Origin: Phyllobacteriaceae bacterium
GTDB lineage: Bacteria > Pseudomonadota > Alphaproteobacteria > Rhizobiales > Devosiaceae
Reading direction: 5' to 3'
DNA: 43,315 nt
NCBI GenBank assembly: GCA_012799265.1
Contig: JAAZLP010000073.1
Coordinates: forward strand, 1-43,315
Part shown: positions 10,341-19,026 of the stretch, one piece after another
How positions within the stretch are numbered: position 1 is the stretch's first letter
Layout: every line of letters starts with the position of its first letter
The notes under the pieces: generated by a model
Told to the model about the DNA's origin: nothing
The model's input: the letters and a program-made list of their open reading frames with translations, nothing else
Databases searched by the model: none
Made by a program: the position numbers and the translations under genes

Positions 10341-10715
10341 TTACGCTTCAACCAATACCGGGCTGATTGCGATAATTGCCGCACGGGCGGAAAGATTCCG
10401 TTAAGGGTCCACCCATCGCTTTGATTTCCCGTTGTGTTGGATCGGGATTTCGTGGCCAGTTTACGGCCAGCGCCGCGTGGGTGCCACCCTGACAGGCCAG
10501 ATTTGGCCCATCAGTGGTGGAAAGTGGCCATTGGGCAACGTCTGGTCGCGCGCCAACGCCTCAGCCAAAGTCTGGTCAACTACCTGGCATCGAGCCAAAC
10601 ACGTTGCCATCGTCCCGCCAGGTCTTGTTTTGGCCCGCCAATCTCTGGAAAGGTTGGCGAGGCGCGACCTCGCAATCACGCCTGATTCAAACACCGACAC
10701 CTACCAGGACCCAAT
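10341..10715. other. 375-base intergenic region rich in TGGC/GCCA words
   Basis: This lies between the divergent genes tamA (minus) and the SDR oxidoreductase (plus) and must contain both promoters. About 10450-10660 has an unusual density of TGGC and GCCA words (roughly fourteen), including TGGCCA, GGCCAG and a repeated GTCTGGTC 36 bases apart. I see no convincing RNA gene, terminator or protein homology. The short open frames here have tryptophan-rich, non-protein-like translations. The SDR gene has its own ribosome site at the right edge (AGGA, 6 bases before the ATG). Confidence 0.5.
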
Positions 10716-11492
10716 ATGTATCCCCTGCTTGATCCCAGCCGCTTCGTCGTATTCATCACTGGCGCAACGTCTGGCTTTGGCGCTGCTGCGGCAAGGCGCT
10801 ACGTGGCTGCTGGCGGCAAAGTGATTGCCACAGGACGTCGAGAAGAGCGGCTGCTGGCACTGCAGGAAGAGCTAGGGGCCGACAATTGTCACGTCATCAC
10901 TCTTGATGTCCGTGACCGTGTCGCACTCAAAAAGGCTATCGAGAGCATCCCAGCGCCATTCGATGCCATCAACATCGTCCTGGCCAATGCGGGTCTGGCG
11001 CTTGGTCTGCAGCCTGCCGCGGAAACGGACCTAGACGATTGGCAGACCATGATCGACACCAATGTGTCCGGCCTCGTCTATACGGTCCGCCTGCTCCTGC
11101 CCGGAATGATCGCCCGTGGTGGCGGCCATGTCGTCACGCTGGGCTCGGTAGCGGGGGATTTCGCTTATCCCGGGGCGTCCGTCTACGCAGCGACCAAAGC
11201 TTTCGTAAAACACTTCGCTCTCGCAATCCGGTCGGACCTGCAGGGCAAGAATGTGCGAGTCACCAATATCGAGCCGGGCCTTACTGAAACGGAATTCTCG
11301 CTTGTGCGCTTCAAGGGCGACGAGAGCAAAGCCGACAATGTCTATGCTGGAACAACGCCTATGAATGCGGAAGACATCGCAGAAAGCATCTTCTGGGCAA
11401 CCTCTCTGCCGGCGCATGTAAACATCAATCGGATCCAGATGATGGCCACCACGCAGGCTATCGGACCCTTCGATATTTACCGCGACAAATAA
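10716..11492 (+). CDS. Short-chain dehydrogenase/reductase, YdfG-like
   Basis: A 258-residue classical SDR. The NAD(P)-binding glycine motif TGATSGFG is at residues 15-22. A basic residue after strand 2 (TGRREERL) suggests NADPH preference. The NAG motif is near residue 92, and the catalytic serine and YxxxK (Tyr157, Lys161) are present. The C-terminal half (NIEPGLTETEFSLVRFKGD, then a segment ending HVNINRIQMM) is characteristic of YdfG-like 3-hydroxy acid (serine/3-hydroxypropionate) dehydrogenases, cytosolic enzymes of broad specificity. It stands alone after a long intergenic region, and the kinase gene follows after a short gap in the same direction. The exact substrate cannot be read from sequence. 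Confidence 0.9.
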   Translation: MYPLLDPSRFVVFITGATSGFGAAAARRYVAAGGKVIATGRREERLLALQEELGADNCHVITLDVRDRVALKKAIESIPAPFDAINIVLANAGLALGLQPAAETDLDDWQTMIDTNVSGLVYTVRLLLPGMIARGGGHVVTLGSVAGDFAYPGASVYAATKAFVKHFALAIRSDLQGKNVRVTNIEPGLTETEFSLVRFKGDESKADNVYAGTTPMNAEDIAESIFWATSLPAHVNINRIQMMATTQAIGPFDIYRDK

Positions 11493-11546
11493 CCGTTCGC
11501 GCACCAAACGCTTGCGGCAGCCGATACTTTGCACATTAAGTGCAGC

Positions 11547-13742
11547 ATGCTCAGGTTGCCGCTTCTATCGCCATTCATTATTGCCGCGGTCGCCGCTTTT
11601 GCCGCGACCGCGAGTGCACTCATCCTGTTCCTCGCGGCGAACACGCCATGGCTGGGCACTCGGCTGACGCAAGCGGACGAGATCGTCCTCATGGATGGGC
11701 GACCGTTTGGGCTCGAGCCGAGCCTTGTCCTCGATAGTCTGGCAGCGGACGGCTTGCCTAAAGTCGATATCGTTGGGCGAGACGTGCTCGCGGAGCCGGA
11801 TAGCCTCTACACTTTCGCTGAACTCAATGCCTTCTATCAGCGTCAGGACCAGTTGTTCGGCCTGCTGTTACAACCTGAAGTCATTGCGAAAGTCCGCGAC
11901 CAGACCGGGGCAGCTCATCACCTGACGATAAAACCCAGCGCCACGCCGCTCTGGGCATTGCCCGTCAGTTTCTGGGTGCAATTCTTCACCGGGTTGATCA
12001 GCATCATCATCGCTGGGTGGGTGTGGGCTCTTCGCCCAAACCAGCTTGCACCGACGTTGTTCGCGATCTCGGGCCTTGGCGTCCTGATGGTGACCCTGAC
12101 ATCGGCCTATTATGCCCATCGCGGGCTGGCACTCCCCAGCCAGACCTATCAACTCATGTTGTCGGTGAACCATCTGGGGATCTTCCTTTTTGGCGGCGGC
12201 TTGATCGGGATGTTCCTTATCTATCCCAGACAGTTGGTCGGCCTGCGCTGGCTCTACGCGATACCGGTCGTTTTTGGCGCCCTTTATCTGGGTGACACTT
12301 TCCAGTTGGTGCTGGAAGCAGAGCATTTCTACCTGATTACAATGCTCATCACCGTGACGATCCTGGGCCTGATCGTCGCGCAATGGTGGGCAACGCGAGC
12401 TTCTCCACCAGACCGTGCGGTGCTCGGGTGGCTGGGACTATCCGTTGCCATCTCGGTCTCATTATTCTGCTTCCTCTCGATCGCACCGACCGTGCTGGGG
12501 TTAAACAGCCCGCTTTCTCAGCATTATGCTGCCGGCGCGATCGTAATCATCTATGTCGGCCTGGCCTTGGGCCTCCGGCGATATCGCCTGTTTGAGCTGG
12601 GCGGCTGGGCCTACCGGATCCTCTACTACACCTTCGGCGCCTTCCTGCTCTTGGTGCTGGATGGACTGCTGATCACGGGCCTCAACATGGAGCTCGCTCC
12701 AGCCCTGGCCACCTCGCTCCTGCTGGTCGGTTTGGTCTATCTTCCGATGCGGGACTGGCTGTGGCACAAGATTTTCACGCGTAGCCGGATTGAGCAGCAT
12801 GAACTGTTCTCGGAGGCGATGGATGTCGCCTTTGCCCCTACGCCTGATGAACGATCGCTGCGCTGGAGAGGCCTGCTACAGCGGCTTTTTGATCCGCTCG
12901 AAACAGAGGAAGTCGCTGAAGGTCCCCCCAGCCCGATGATTGAAGAGGAGGGTCAGGTTCTCGAGCTTCCTTCGGTCGTTGGCACCCCTGCGCTCAAACT
13001 TCGTTATCCCTTTGCAGGCACGGACCTGTTCCAGCCGGCCCAGCAAACCCTCGCAACCCAGCTTATCGCATTGACCGAACGGGCTGAGGAAAGTCGCGAG
13101 GCTTACATGCGCGGCGTGAGCGAGGAACGTCGGCGCATGGCGCGCGATCTCCACGATGATGTGGGCGCCCGCCTCCTCACCGGCCTCCACACGGCTGACG
13201 ACCGGACACGACCGGTGATCCAGGCCGCTCTGGCCGACATCCGCTCTATCGTCTCGGGTCTCGCTGGCGATGAAGCTTCGTTGGAGCGTGTACTCGCCGA
13301 AATGCGCCACGAAACGGCACGACGCCTTGAGGCTGCGGGCATTGAGTTCGATTGTCCCGCGCCTGATGGCGACCTGCCGGATGTCAGACTGGACTATCGT
13401 ATTCACAAGGCGATGACATCTACCGTTCGAGAGATCGTTTCGAACGCTATCCGTCATTCGGGTGCCACACGACTGACGGTTCTGCCGGAACTCTCGGATA
13501 GAGGTTTGCTCATGCGGTTTGAGGACAACGGCAGAGGTATTCCTGATGCAGCTATGAGCGGCAACGGGGACGGGTTTGGCCTCCGCAGTCTTCGTCAGCG
13601 CATTATAGACTTGGGCGGGACGATCCACTTCGAAACCGACAAGGGCACAGTGATTACAATCACGCTGCCACTGAGGCTCTCGGCCCGCCCCCCGGAACCG
13701 GGGGTGCCATCGACCGCGGCGAGGCTAGACTCTGCTCTATGA
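11547..13742 (+). CDS. Polytopic sensor histidine kinase (NarL-system type)
   Basis: A 731-residue membrane kinase. One N-terminal helix (about residues 5-28) is followed by a soluble segment of about 100 residues outside the membrane. Nine or ten hydrophobic helices then fill about residues 140-420. The cytoplasmic part has a HisKA_3 dimerisation domain, with ERRRMARDLHDDVGARLL holding phospho-acceptor His536, and a HATPase_c domain with N box (EIVSNAIRHSG), G1 (EDNGRGIP) and G2 (GFGLRSLRQR). The soluble-then-polytopic sensor plan recalls ComP-like kinases, but I cannot name the ligand. I start it at ATG 11547, where the signal-anchor begins; a TTG six codons upstream is possible. It overlaps the response regulator by 4 bases, so the two form a cognate pair. 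Confidence 0.9.
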   Translation: MLRLPLLSPFIIAAVAAFAATASALILFLAANTPWLGTRLTQADEIVLMDGRPFGLEPSLVLDSLAADGLPKVDIVGRDVLAEPDSLYTFAELNAFYQRQDQLFGLLLQPEVIAKVRDQTGAAHHLTIKPSATPLWALPVSFWVQFFTGLISIIIAGWVWALRPNQLAPTLFAISGLGVLMVTLTSAYYAHRGLALPSQTYQLMLSVNHLGIFLFGGGLIGMFLIYPRQLVGLRWLYAIPVVFGALYLGDTFQLVLEAEHFYLITMLITVTILGLIVAQWWATRASPPDRAVLGWLGLSVAISVSLFCFLSIAPTVLGLNSPLSQHYAAGAIVIIYVGLALGLRRYRLFELGGWAYRILYYTFGAFLLLVLDGLLITGLNMELAPALATSLLLVGLVYLPMRDWLWHKIFTRSRIEQHELFSEAMDVAFAPTPDERSLRWRGLLQRLFDPLETEEVAEGPPSPMIEEEGQVLELPSVVGTPALKLRYPFAGTDLFQPAQQTLATQLIALTERAEESREAYMRGVSEERRRMARDLHDDVGARLLTGLHTADDRTRPVIQAALADIRSIVSGLAGDEASLERVLAEMRHETARRLEAAGIEFDCPAPDGDLPDVRLDYRIHKAMTSTVREIVSNAIRHSGATRLTVLPELSDRGLLMRFEDNGRGIPDAAMSGNGDGFGLRSLRQRIIDLGGTIHFETDKGTVITITLPLRLSARPPEPGVPSTAARLDSAL

Positions 13743-14404
13743 ACGATATTTCTGCTCCAGAAGCGGCGCGCCGATGCCTGCTTATTGAAGACCAGCCATC
13801 CACCAGGGAGTGGATGATCAGTGTTCTGCGCAAAGCGTTTTCCAACCTTGAGATCGAAACTGTTGGCACGCTCAAGGCAGGTCTCAGCTTCCTCACTGAA
13901 CGCGGAGAAGGGCTTTGGCTCGCGATCATAGATCTGGGCTTGCCCGACGGTTCCGGCATTGAAATCGTCAAGCGCCTGAGAAGCGAATTTCCCGATGTCA
14001 TCCCGATCGTTGCCACTATCTATGACGATGACGCGCACCTCTTCGAAGCGATATCGTTTGGCGCTCGGGGATATGTGCTAAAGGACGAGGAAGCCGATCT
14101 GCTCGTAAGCTATCTGCAGAGGATTGAGCGGGGTGAGCCACCGCTTTCGCCCTCCATCGCCTTGCGAATTCTCTCTCATTTCCAGGCACCCGCCAAGCAA
14201 CCGGATGATGAAGCAGGCTTGAGTCCCCGTGAGACGGAAGTCCTTACGCTGCTCGCGCGCGGGCTGACTGTCGCGGAGGCCGCGAAACGCCTGGGCCTGC
14301 AACCGCAAACGGTCGCTTCCTATGTGAAGGTGATCTACCAGAAACTCTGTGTTTCAAGCCGCGCAGAAGCTACCCGCGAAGCTATCCGCCGAGGCCTTGC
14401 CTGA
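13739..14404 (+). CDS. LuxR/NarL-family response regulator
   Basis: A 221-residue two-domain regulator. The receiver domain has acidic residues at Glu17/Asp18, phospho-acceptor Asp65 (IIDLGLPDGSG) and the conserved lysine in YVLKDEEADLL. The C-terminal LuxR-type helix-turn-helix (LSPRETEVLTLLARGLTVAE, about residues 158-215) binds DNA. ATGA overlap with the upstream kinase gene shows translational coupling and partnership. Nothing next to the pair is an obvious target. The following gene runs in the opposite direction 26 bases away, and I see only weak terminator-like T-rich sequence in between. Confidence 0.93.
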   Translation: MNDISAPEAARRCLLIEDQPSTREWMISVLRKAFSNLEIETVGTLKAGLSFLTERGEGLWLAIIDLGLPDGSGIEIVKRLRSEFPDVIPIVATIYDDDAHLFEAISFGARGYVLKDEEADLLVSYLQRIERGEPPLSPSIALRILSHFQAPAKQPDDEAGLSPRETEVLTLLARGLTVAEAAKRLGLQPQTVASYVKVIYQKLCVSSRAEATREAIRRGLA

Positions 14405-14430
14405 CGGTCGCTCTGATCGATTGTGATTTT

Positions 14431-15462
14431 TCATAGTCGTAGGAATGCCGCCGTCTCAGGATCGACGGGAATCCCCTCACGCCGGCGACGACCCATCTCC
14501 TCCCACTCCCTGTCACCCGGCGCCATCACGCGGCCGCCTTCGCGCGATGGGGAACTGCGCAAGCTCGCCAGATAAGCGGCAATGGCTGTGGCAAAGGCCT
14601 CTCTCCCGACGTATTTTTCGGGATCAATGACGAGGACGAAGTGCCCCATATTGCGCGGCGTCGAGATGTCACTCGTGCCGTACATCGGGATGAAATCGGG
14701 ATCGAGGGTGGTTCCAGTCAGAAGCGCGGAAAACAAGGTCGCCACGCCCGCCAACGCAGCCCCTTTGAACCCGAAGTCGGCGCCGCCTAGTGGCAGCAGC
14801 ATATCGGCAGCGTGCGGGTCTGAGGTTGGCTCACCATCGGGCGTAGCGGCAACGCCATCGGGAAGCGGCTTATCCAACGATCTGTGCAGCAAGACCCGAT
14901 TGAGGGGGATCGAACTGGTTGCCATGTCGAGTAGCCAGGGTCGCGAGCCTGGTACGGGCGCTGCAAAGGCCAGCGGATTGGTGCCGTGGAATTTTTGCGC
15001 GCCGTCATAGAGCGCCACCATTGAGTCCGTATTGGTTGTGACAAAGGTGACAAAACCCGCTTCCGCGCCCGCCACGGCATAAGCGCCAGCCGCCCCGAGA
15101 TGGGACGAACGCCTGACGCCCACAGCGCCCACTCCGGCTTTTTGCGCGAGCTCCATGCCCACCTCGACGGCCCTATAGGCGGCGAGATGCCCCATGCCAT
15201 CATCTCCGTCGACCATGGCGCTGCCCGCAGCGCGGTGATCGACGCTGATCTGAGGGGATTTATTAAGCCTGCCGCCGGCCAGCATCCGACAATAATGCCC
15301 AGTCAGGCGGACGCCATGGCTATCAATGCCTACAAGAGAAGCATGCATCATCGCGCGGATCGCTGCTTGCCGCGAGGCCTCACTGGTCCCTGCTTCGGCC
15401 AGCCGCGTGTCCACATGCTCACGAAGGCGAGCCTCGTCAAACCGCTGCGTCCCCCTCTCCAT
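14431..15462 (-). CDS. Ldh-family (malate/L-lactate type 2) NAD(P)-dependent dehydrogenase
   Basis: A 343-residue member of the malate/L-lactate/ureidoglycolate dehydrogenase family, which has its own NAD(P)-binding fold. Recognisable elements are the N-terminal helix with GIDSHGVRLTGHY, the catalytic-region SSHLGAAGAYA with its conserved histidine, a dinucleotide-contact stretch LLDMATSSIPLNR (usually followed by a G-K that is altered here) and GFKGAALAGVATLFSALLTG. Such enzymes reduce 2-oxo acids or imino acids reversibly in the cytosol. I chose ATG 15462 over a start 26 codons upstream because GGAGGAGG lies 8 bases before it and because the extra N-terminal residues do not resemble the family. 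It is divergent from fabV. The substrate is not predictable. Confidence 0.88.
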   Translation of the reverse strand: MERGTQRFDEARLREHVDTRLAEAGTSEASRQAAIRAMMHASLVGIDSHGVRLTGHYCRMLAGGRLNKSPQISVDHRAAGSAMVDGDDGMGHLAAYRAVEVGMELAQKAGVGAVGVRRSSHLGAAGAYAVAGAEAGFVTFVTTNTDSMVALYDGAQKFHGTNPLAFAAPVPGSRPWLLDMATSSIPLNRVLLHRSLDKPLPDGVAATPDGEPTSDPHAADMLLPLGGADFGFKGAALAGVATLFSALLTGTTLDPDFIPMYGTSDISTPRNMGHFVLVIDPEKYVGREAFATAIAAYLASLRSSPSREGGRVMAPGDREWEEMGRRRREGIPVDPETAAFLRL

Positions 15463-15610
15463 CACTGGCCTCCTCCATAAGCAAATGCCGCATTCGCCAT
15501 AGAGGGCCTTAGAGAAGACCGGCGCAACCCCGTCGGGCAAAACAGCACGCTTTGTCTGGCACTCTGCGGTCGAAACCTATATTGGCTCAGATGAAATCTA
15601 GGAGTTGTCC

Positions 15611-16780
15611 ATGATCATCGAACCCAAGATCCGCGGCTTCATCTGCACCACTGCTCACCCGACGGGCTGCGCAACCAATGTTCAGCGGCAGATCGACCAT
15701 GTCGTGATCAAGGGCGCCATTCCGTCCGATCGCAAGCGCGTTCTCGTTCTCGGCTGCTCGACGGGCTATGGCCTCGCCTCCCGCGTCGTCACCACCTTTG
15801 GCTCTGACGCCGACACCGTTGGCGTTTCGTTCGAGCGCGAGCCGGGGGAAACCAAGCCCGCGTCGGCTGGCTGGTACAATAACCGTGCCTTCGAAAATCG
15901 CGCCCGTGCGGCCGGCCGCAAGGCCGTGACGATTGAAGGCGACGCTTTCTCGGATGCGGTCAAGGCACATACCATCGAAGCCATCAAGGCCAATCTCGGT
16001 CAGGTGGACCTCGTCGTCTATTCGCTGGCTTCGCCCGTGCGTACCGACCCGAAGGATGGCGTGACCTACCGTTCGGCCATCAAGCCCTACGGCCAGCAGG
16101 TCACCTCCAAGACGCTCAACACTGGCACCGGTGAAGTCTCCGAAATCACTGTAGAACCGGCGACCGAAGAAGAAGCTCAGGCGACCGTCAAGGTGATGGG
16201 CGGCGAGGATTGGGAACTCTGGATCGAGGCGCTGTCCAACGCTGGCGTGCTGGCCGACAATTTCCTCACCCTCAACTACACTTATCTTGGCTCCGAGCTG
16301 ACCTGGCCCATCTACCATAAGGGTACGCTGGGCAAGGCCAAGGCTGACCTCGACCGCGCCGCCAAGGCGATCCGCGCTGCGCATGGTGAATGCTCAGCGA
16401 ATGTGGTGGCCCTCAAGGCCGTCGTCACTCAGGCCAGCTCGGCCATTCCGGTTGTGCCGCTCTATGGCACGCTGCTGATCAAGGTAGAGGACGAGATGGG
16501 GCTGGGCGAAGGACCGATCCACCAGATCGACCGCCTGTTCCGCGAAAAGCTCCAGGGTAATGTCGCCGTTGACGAAGAAAACCGCATCCGCGTCGACGAC
16601 TGGGAACTCTCCGAGCCCATGCAGAAGGAACTGGCTCGTCGTTGGGAACTGCTCTCCACCGAGACACTGGCCGATCTCGCCGACCTGCCCAAGTATCGCG
16701 AAGAGTTCCTGAAACTCTTTGGCTTCGCCGTTGGCGGGGTCGACTATTCCAAGGATGTCGATCCGCGCGTGGTCGAATAG
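15611..16780 (+). CDS. fabV: Enoyl-[acyl-carrier-protein] reductase FabV
   Basis: A 389-residue trans-2-enoyl-ACP/CoA reductase of the FabV type, the usual length for the family. It begins with MIIEPKIRGFICTTAHPTGC. It has the NAD-binding stretch VLGCSTGYGLASR and the active-site element NYTYLGSELTWPIYHKGTLGKAK, carrying the family's Tyr-x8-Lys pair. The C-terminal FAD-binding-like segment ends near VDYSKDVDPRVVE. It catalyses the last reduction of fatty-acid elongation in the cytoplasm and, as a FabI substitute, typically gives resistance to triclosan. Start ATG 15611 has AGGAG 6 bases upstream. It is monocistronic, with a hairpin terminator just after the stop. Confidence 0.96.
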   Translation: MIIEPKIRGFICTTAHPTGCATNVQRQIDHVVIKGAIPSDRKRVLVLGCSTGYGLASRVVTTFGSDADTVGVSFEREPGETKPASAGWYNNRAFENRARAAGRKAVTIEGDAFSDAVKAHTIEAIKANLGQVDLVVYSLASPVRTDPKDGVTYRSAIKPYGQQVTSKTLNTGTGEVSEITVEPATEEEAQATVKVMGGEDWELWIEALSNAGVLADNFLTLNYTYLGSELTWPIYHKGTLGKAKADLDRAAKAIRAAHGECSANVVALKAVVTQASSAIPVVPLYGTLLIKVEDEMGLGEGPIHQIDRLFREKLQGNVAVDEENRIRVDDWELSEPMQKELARRWELLSTETLADLADLPKYREEFLKLFGFAVGGVDYSKDVDPRVVE

Positions 16781-16787
16781 GATTTCA

Positions 16788-16807
16788 GGGGCGCCTCGGC
16801 GCCCCTT
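16788..16807. terminator. Bidirectional terminator between fabV and epmB
   Basis: A GC-rich 7-bp stem, GGGGCGC / GCGCCCC, with a CTCG tetraloop is followed by TTCTCATTT on the plus strand. It lies 7 bases after the fabV stop and directly abuts the convergent epmB stop. The T-tail is short, so efficiency on either strand is uncertain. Confidence 0.7.
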
Positions 16808-16808
16808 C

Positions 16809-17840
16809 TCATTTAGGCGGATAGGCGTGTTCGCCGCCCTGCCAATCGCGCACAGTGAAATACCCATCGGTGCCGTTGAGAGAGGCCACCCGAATGTCGG
16901 CTTTGCCGTAGCCGCCCGGAATGTCGAGCACATATGTCGGCTGGCAAAGCCCGGAAATTCGTCCCCGCAGCGCCGCTACCAATGCCTGCCCCTCCTCAAT
17001 GCTCACCCGGAAATGGCTCGTGCCGGGTGCGAGATCGGGGTGATGCAGGTAGTAGGGTCGGATGCGGTTCTCGACGAAGCCGCGCATGAGTGCCGCGAGC
17101 GTTTCGACATTGTCATTGACGCCCTTGAGCAGCACCGTCTGGCTGATCAGCATGACACCGCCGTCGATGAGCCGGTCAAAGGCGTCTCTTGCTGCGCCCG
17201 TAAGCTCTCGGGGGTGATTGGCGTGAACGGCGAGATAGGTGGTCTTGCCGCTGGCTTTCAGCGCTTCGACCATGGCCGCGTCGATCCGCTCCGGCTCAAC
17301 CACCGGCACGCGGGTATGGAAGCGGACGACTTTGACATGGTCGATAGAAGCTAGCCGCTCCATGAGGTCGCGCAGGCGTCGCGGCGAGAGGACGAGCGGA
17401 TCGCCACCGGTGAGGATGACTTCCCAGATCTCAGCATGTTCGGCGATATAGCCGACGGCAGCGTCGAGCTCGGCTGATGTCAGCGTGCCGAGCCCCTGCG
17501 GTCCCACCATCTCGCGCCGGAAGCAGAACCGGCAATAGACCGGGCAGACATGCACGGCCTTGAGCAGCACACGGTCGGGATAGCGGTGAACGATGCCTTC
17601 CACCGGCGAATGGGTGAGATCGCCGATAGGATCGGCGCGCTCGTCTAGCGTCGTCGCCAGTTCGGCGGCAGAGGGGACATATTGGCGTGCAATAGGATCG
17701 TTCTGATCGTTGGGATCGATCAGGGACAGGACGGCGGTGGTCAGCGAGATGGCGTATCTTTCTGCCACTTCCTCAAGGCCGGTTGCATCCGCGACGAGAC
17801 CAGCATCAACGAGGCCCGCGATGGACTTGATGGCACTCAT
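16809..17840 (-). CDS. epmB: EF-P lysine 2,3-aminomutase EpmB (radical SAM)
   Basis: A 343-residue radical-SAM, PLP-dependent aminomutase of the KamA/EpmB group. The iron-sulfur motif is Cys99-x3-Cys103-x2-Cys106 (CPVYCRFC). GGDPLVL follows near residue 150, with the strand motif RFHTRVPVVEPERID and, later, QTVLLKGVND, whose lysine is the likely PLP attachment. It converts (S)-alpha-lysine to (R)-beta-lysine for attachment to elongation factor P. The length matches EpmB rather than the longer catabolic KamA, and adjacency to epmA and efp supports this. ATG 17840 overlaps the epmA stop (ATGA), which fixes the start against an ATG six codons upstream. Confidence 0.94.
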   Translation of the reverse strand: MSAIKSIAGLVDAGLVADATGLEEVAERYAISLTTAVLSLIDPNDQNDPIARQYVPSAAELATTLDERADPIGDLTHSPVEGIVHRYPDRVLLKAVHVCPVYCRFCFRREMVGPQGLGTLTSAELDAAVGYIAEHAEIWEVILTGGDPLVLSPRRLRDLMERLASIDHVKVVRFHTRVPVVEPERIDAAMVEALKASGKTTYLAVHANHPRELTGAARDAFDRLIDGGVMLISQTVLLKGVNDNVETLAALMRGFVENRIRPYYLHHPDLAPGTSHFRVSIEEGQALVAALRGRISGLCQPTYVLDIPGGYGKADIRVASLNGTDGYFTVRDWQGGEHAYPPK

Positions 17841-18895
17841 TCTGCCACCGGTGCCCAAAGAATCGCCTCAAGCCGTTGTGCCCCCGTCGCCAGCATCACC
17901 AAGCGGTCAAAGCCCAGTGCGACACCGCTTGCGTCCGGCATGAAATCCAGCGCCGCGAGGAAGTCTTCGTCTATCGGATAGCGCTCACCATAAAGGCGCG
18001 CCTTTTCCTCCATTTCCGCCTCGAAGCGTCGCCGCTGCTCGGCGGCATCGGTCAGTTCGCCAAAACCATTGGCGAGCTCGACGCCGCAGGCATAGACCTC
18101 GAACCGTTCCGACACACGGCGATCATCTGGTACGCGACGCGCTAGAGCGGCCTCGCAGGCTGGATAGCGATCAAGCACTGTGACGCGGCCATTGCCGAGA
18201 TTGGGTTCAACCCGATCCATCAGAATGAGCGAGAAGAGATAACTCCAACTGCGGTCCTCCGGCACCGACATCCCTTGCGCGAGCATCTGATCTGCAAGCA
18301 TCTCGCCGTCGGGAACACCTTCCTCATTCATTGTCGCTAGCAGGTCGATATCCGCAAACTGGCGGAAGGCGTCAGCAACGCTGACGCGCTCGGCCTCTGC
18401 GCGCGGATCACAGGTCCGGCGTCGGAATTCGAACTGTTTGATACCCGTGGTTTCAGCCGCAAGGCGGATAATGGCGAGTGTGTCGGCGATGATCGCGTCA
18501 TAGGGTTCACCCGCGCGATACCATTCGAGCATGGTGAACTCCGGGTGATGCAGCGCGGATCGTTCGCGATTGCGCCAGACGTGCTGAAGACTGGCGATAC
18601 GCTCTTCGCCTGCGGCCAGCAGCTTTTTCATCGTGAATTCGGGCGAGGTATGAAAGTACATTGCCTGCCCTGCCCCATCGTTGCCAATCATGGTGGTGGC
18701 AAAGGCGTGCAGGTGTGTCTCGTTGCCCGGCGAGCGCTGGAGGCCCGGCGGGTCGACCACGAGGAAGTCCCGCTCGGCCATCCAGAGACGAATTGCTGCG
18801 TCGATCCGGGCACGTGCGAGCAGTCCCTGCCGTAGGTCCGCATGGCGCTCAGGGTGCCACCAAGGCGTCGATCCGGTCATTTCTGGCGTGCTCAT
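17837..18895 (-). CDS. epmA: EF-P--(R)-beta-lysine ligase EpmA (GenX/PoxA)
   Basis: A 352-residue paralogue of class II lysyl-tRNA synthetase lacking the anticodon-binding domain, the defining form of EpmA. Class II motif 2 (HHPEFTMLEWYRAGEPYD) and motif 3 (ALGFDRLVMLATG) are clear. The N-terminal part has RIDAAIRLWMAERDFLVVDPP, and HTSPEFTMKKLLAAG is the substrate-side stretch. It activates beta-lysine with ATP and attaches it to the conserved lysine of EF-P in the cytosol. It is the promoter-proximal gene of a two-gene operon with epmB and is divergent from efp, 131 bases away. The hydroxylase EpmC is not present here. Confidence 0.95.
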   Translation of the reverse strand: MSTPEMTGSTPWWHPERHADLRQGLLARARIDAAIRLWMAERDFLVVDPPGLQRSPGNETHLHAFATTMIGNDGAGQAMYFHTSPEFTMKKLLAAGEERIASLQHVWRNRERSALHHPEFTMLEWYRAGEPYDAIIADTLAIIRLAAETTGIKQFEFRRRTCDPRAEAERVSVADAFRQFADIDLLATMNEEGVPDGEMLADQMLAQGMSVPEDRSWSYLFSLILMDRVEPNLGNGRVTVLDRYPACEAALARRVPDDRRVSERFEVYACGVELANGFGELTDAAEQRRRFEAEMEEKARLYGERYPIDEDFLAALDFMPDASGVALGFDRLVMLATGAQRLEAILWAPVAE

Positions 18896-19026
18896 GGGCG
18901 GTTTCTTTAGGGACCGGTCTGGCGAAAAGGCGAGGAATGCTGTATCGGGCGCTCCACAACGGATTTTATCGGCGCCCGGACGGCACTGCCTCTAGACCGC
19001 GCCTGTGATTGGAACAAGGAAGAATT

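Noticed and set aside
10432..10824. Open frames in the gap before the SDR gene (up to 130 codons)
   Set aside because: They overlap the SDR start in another frame, have tryptophan-rich unnatural composition and lack a ribosome site or any homology.
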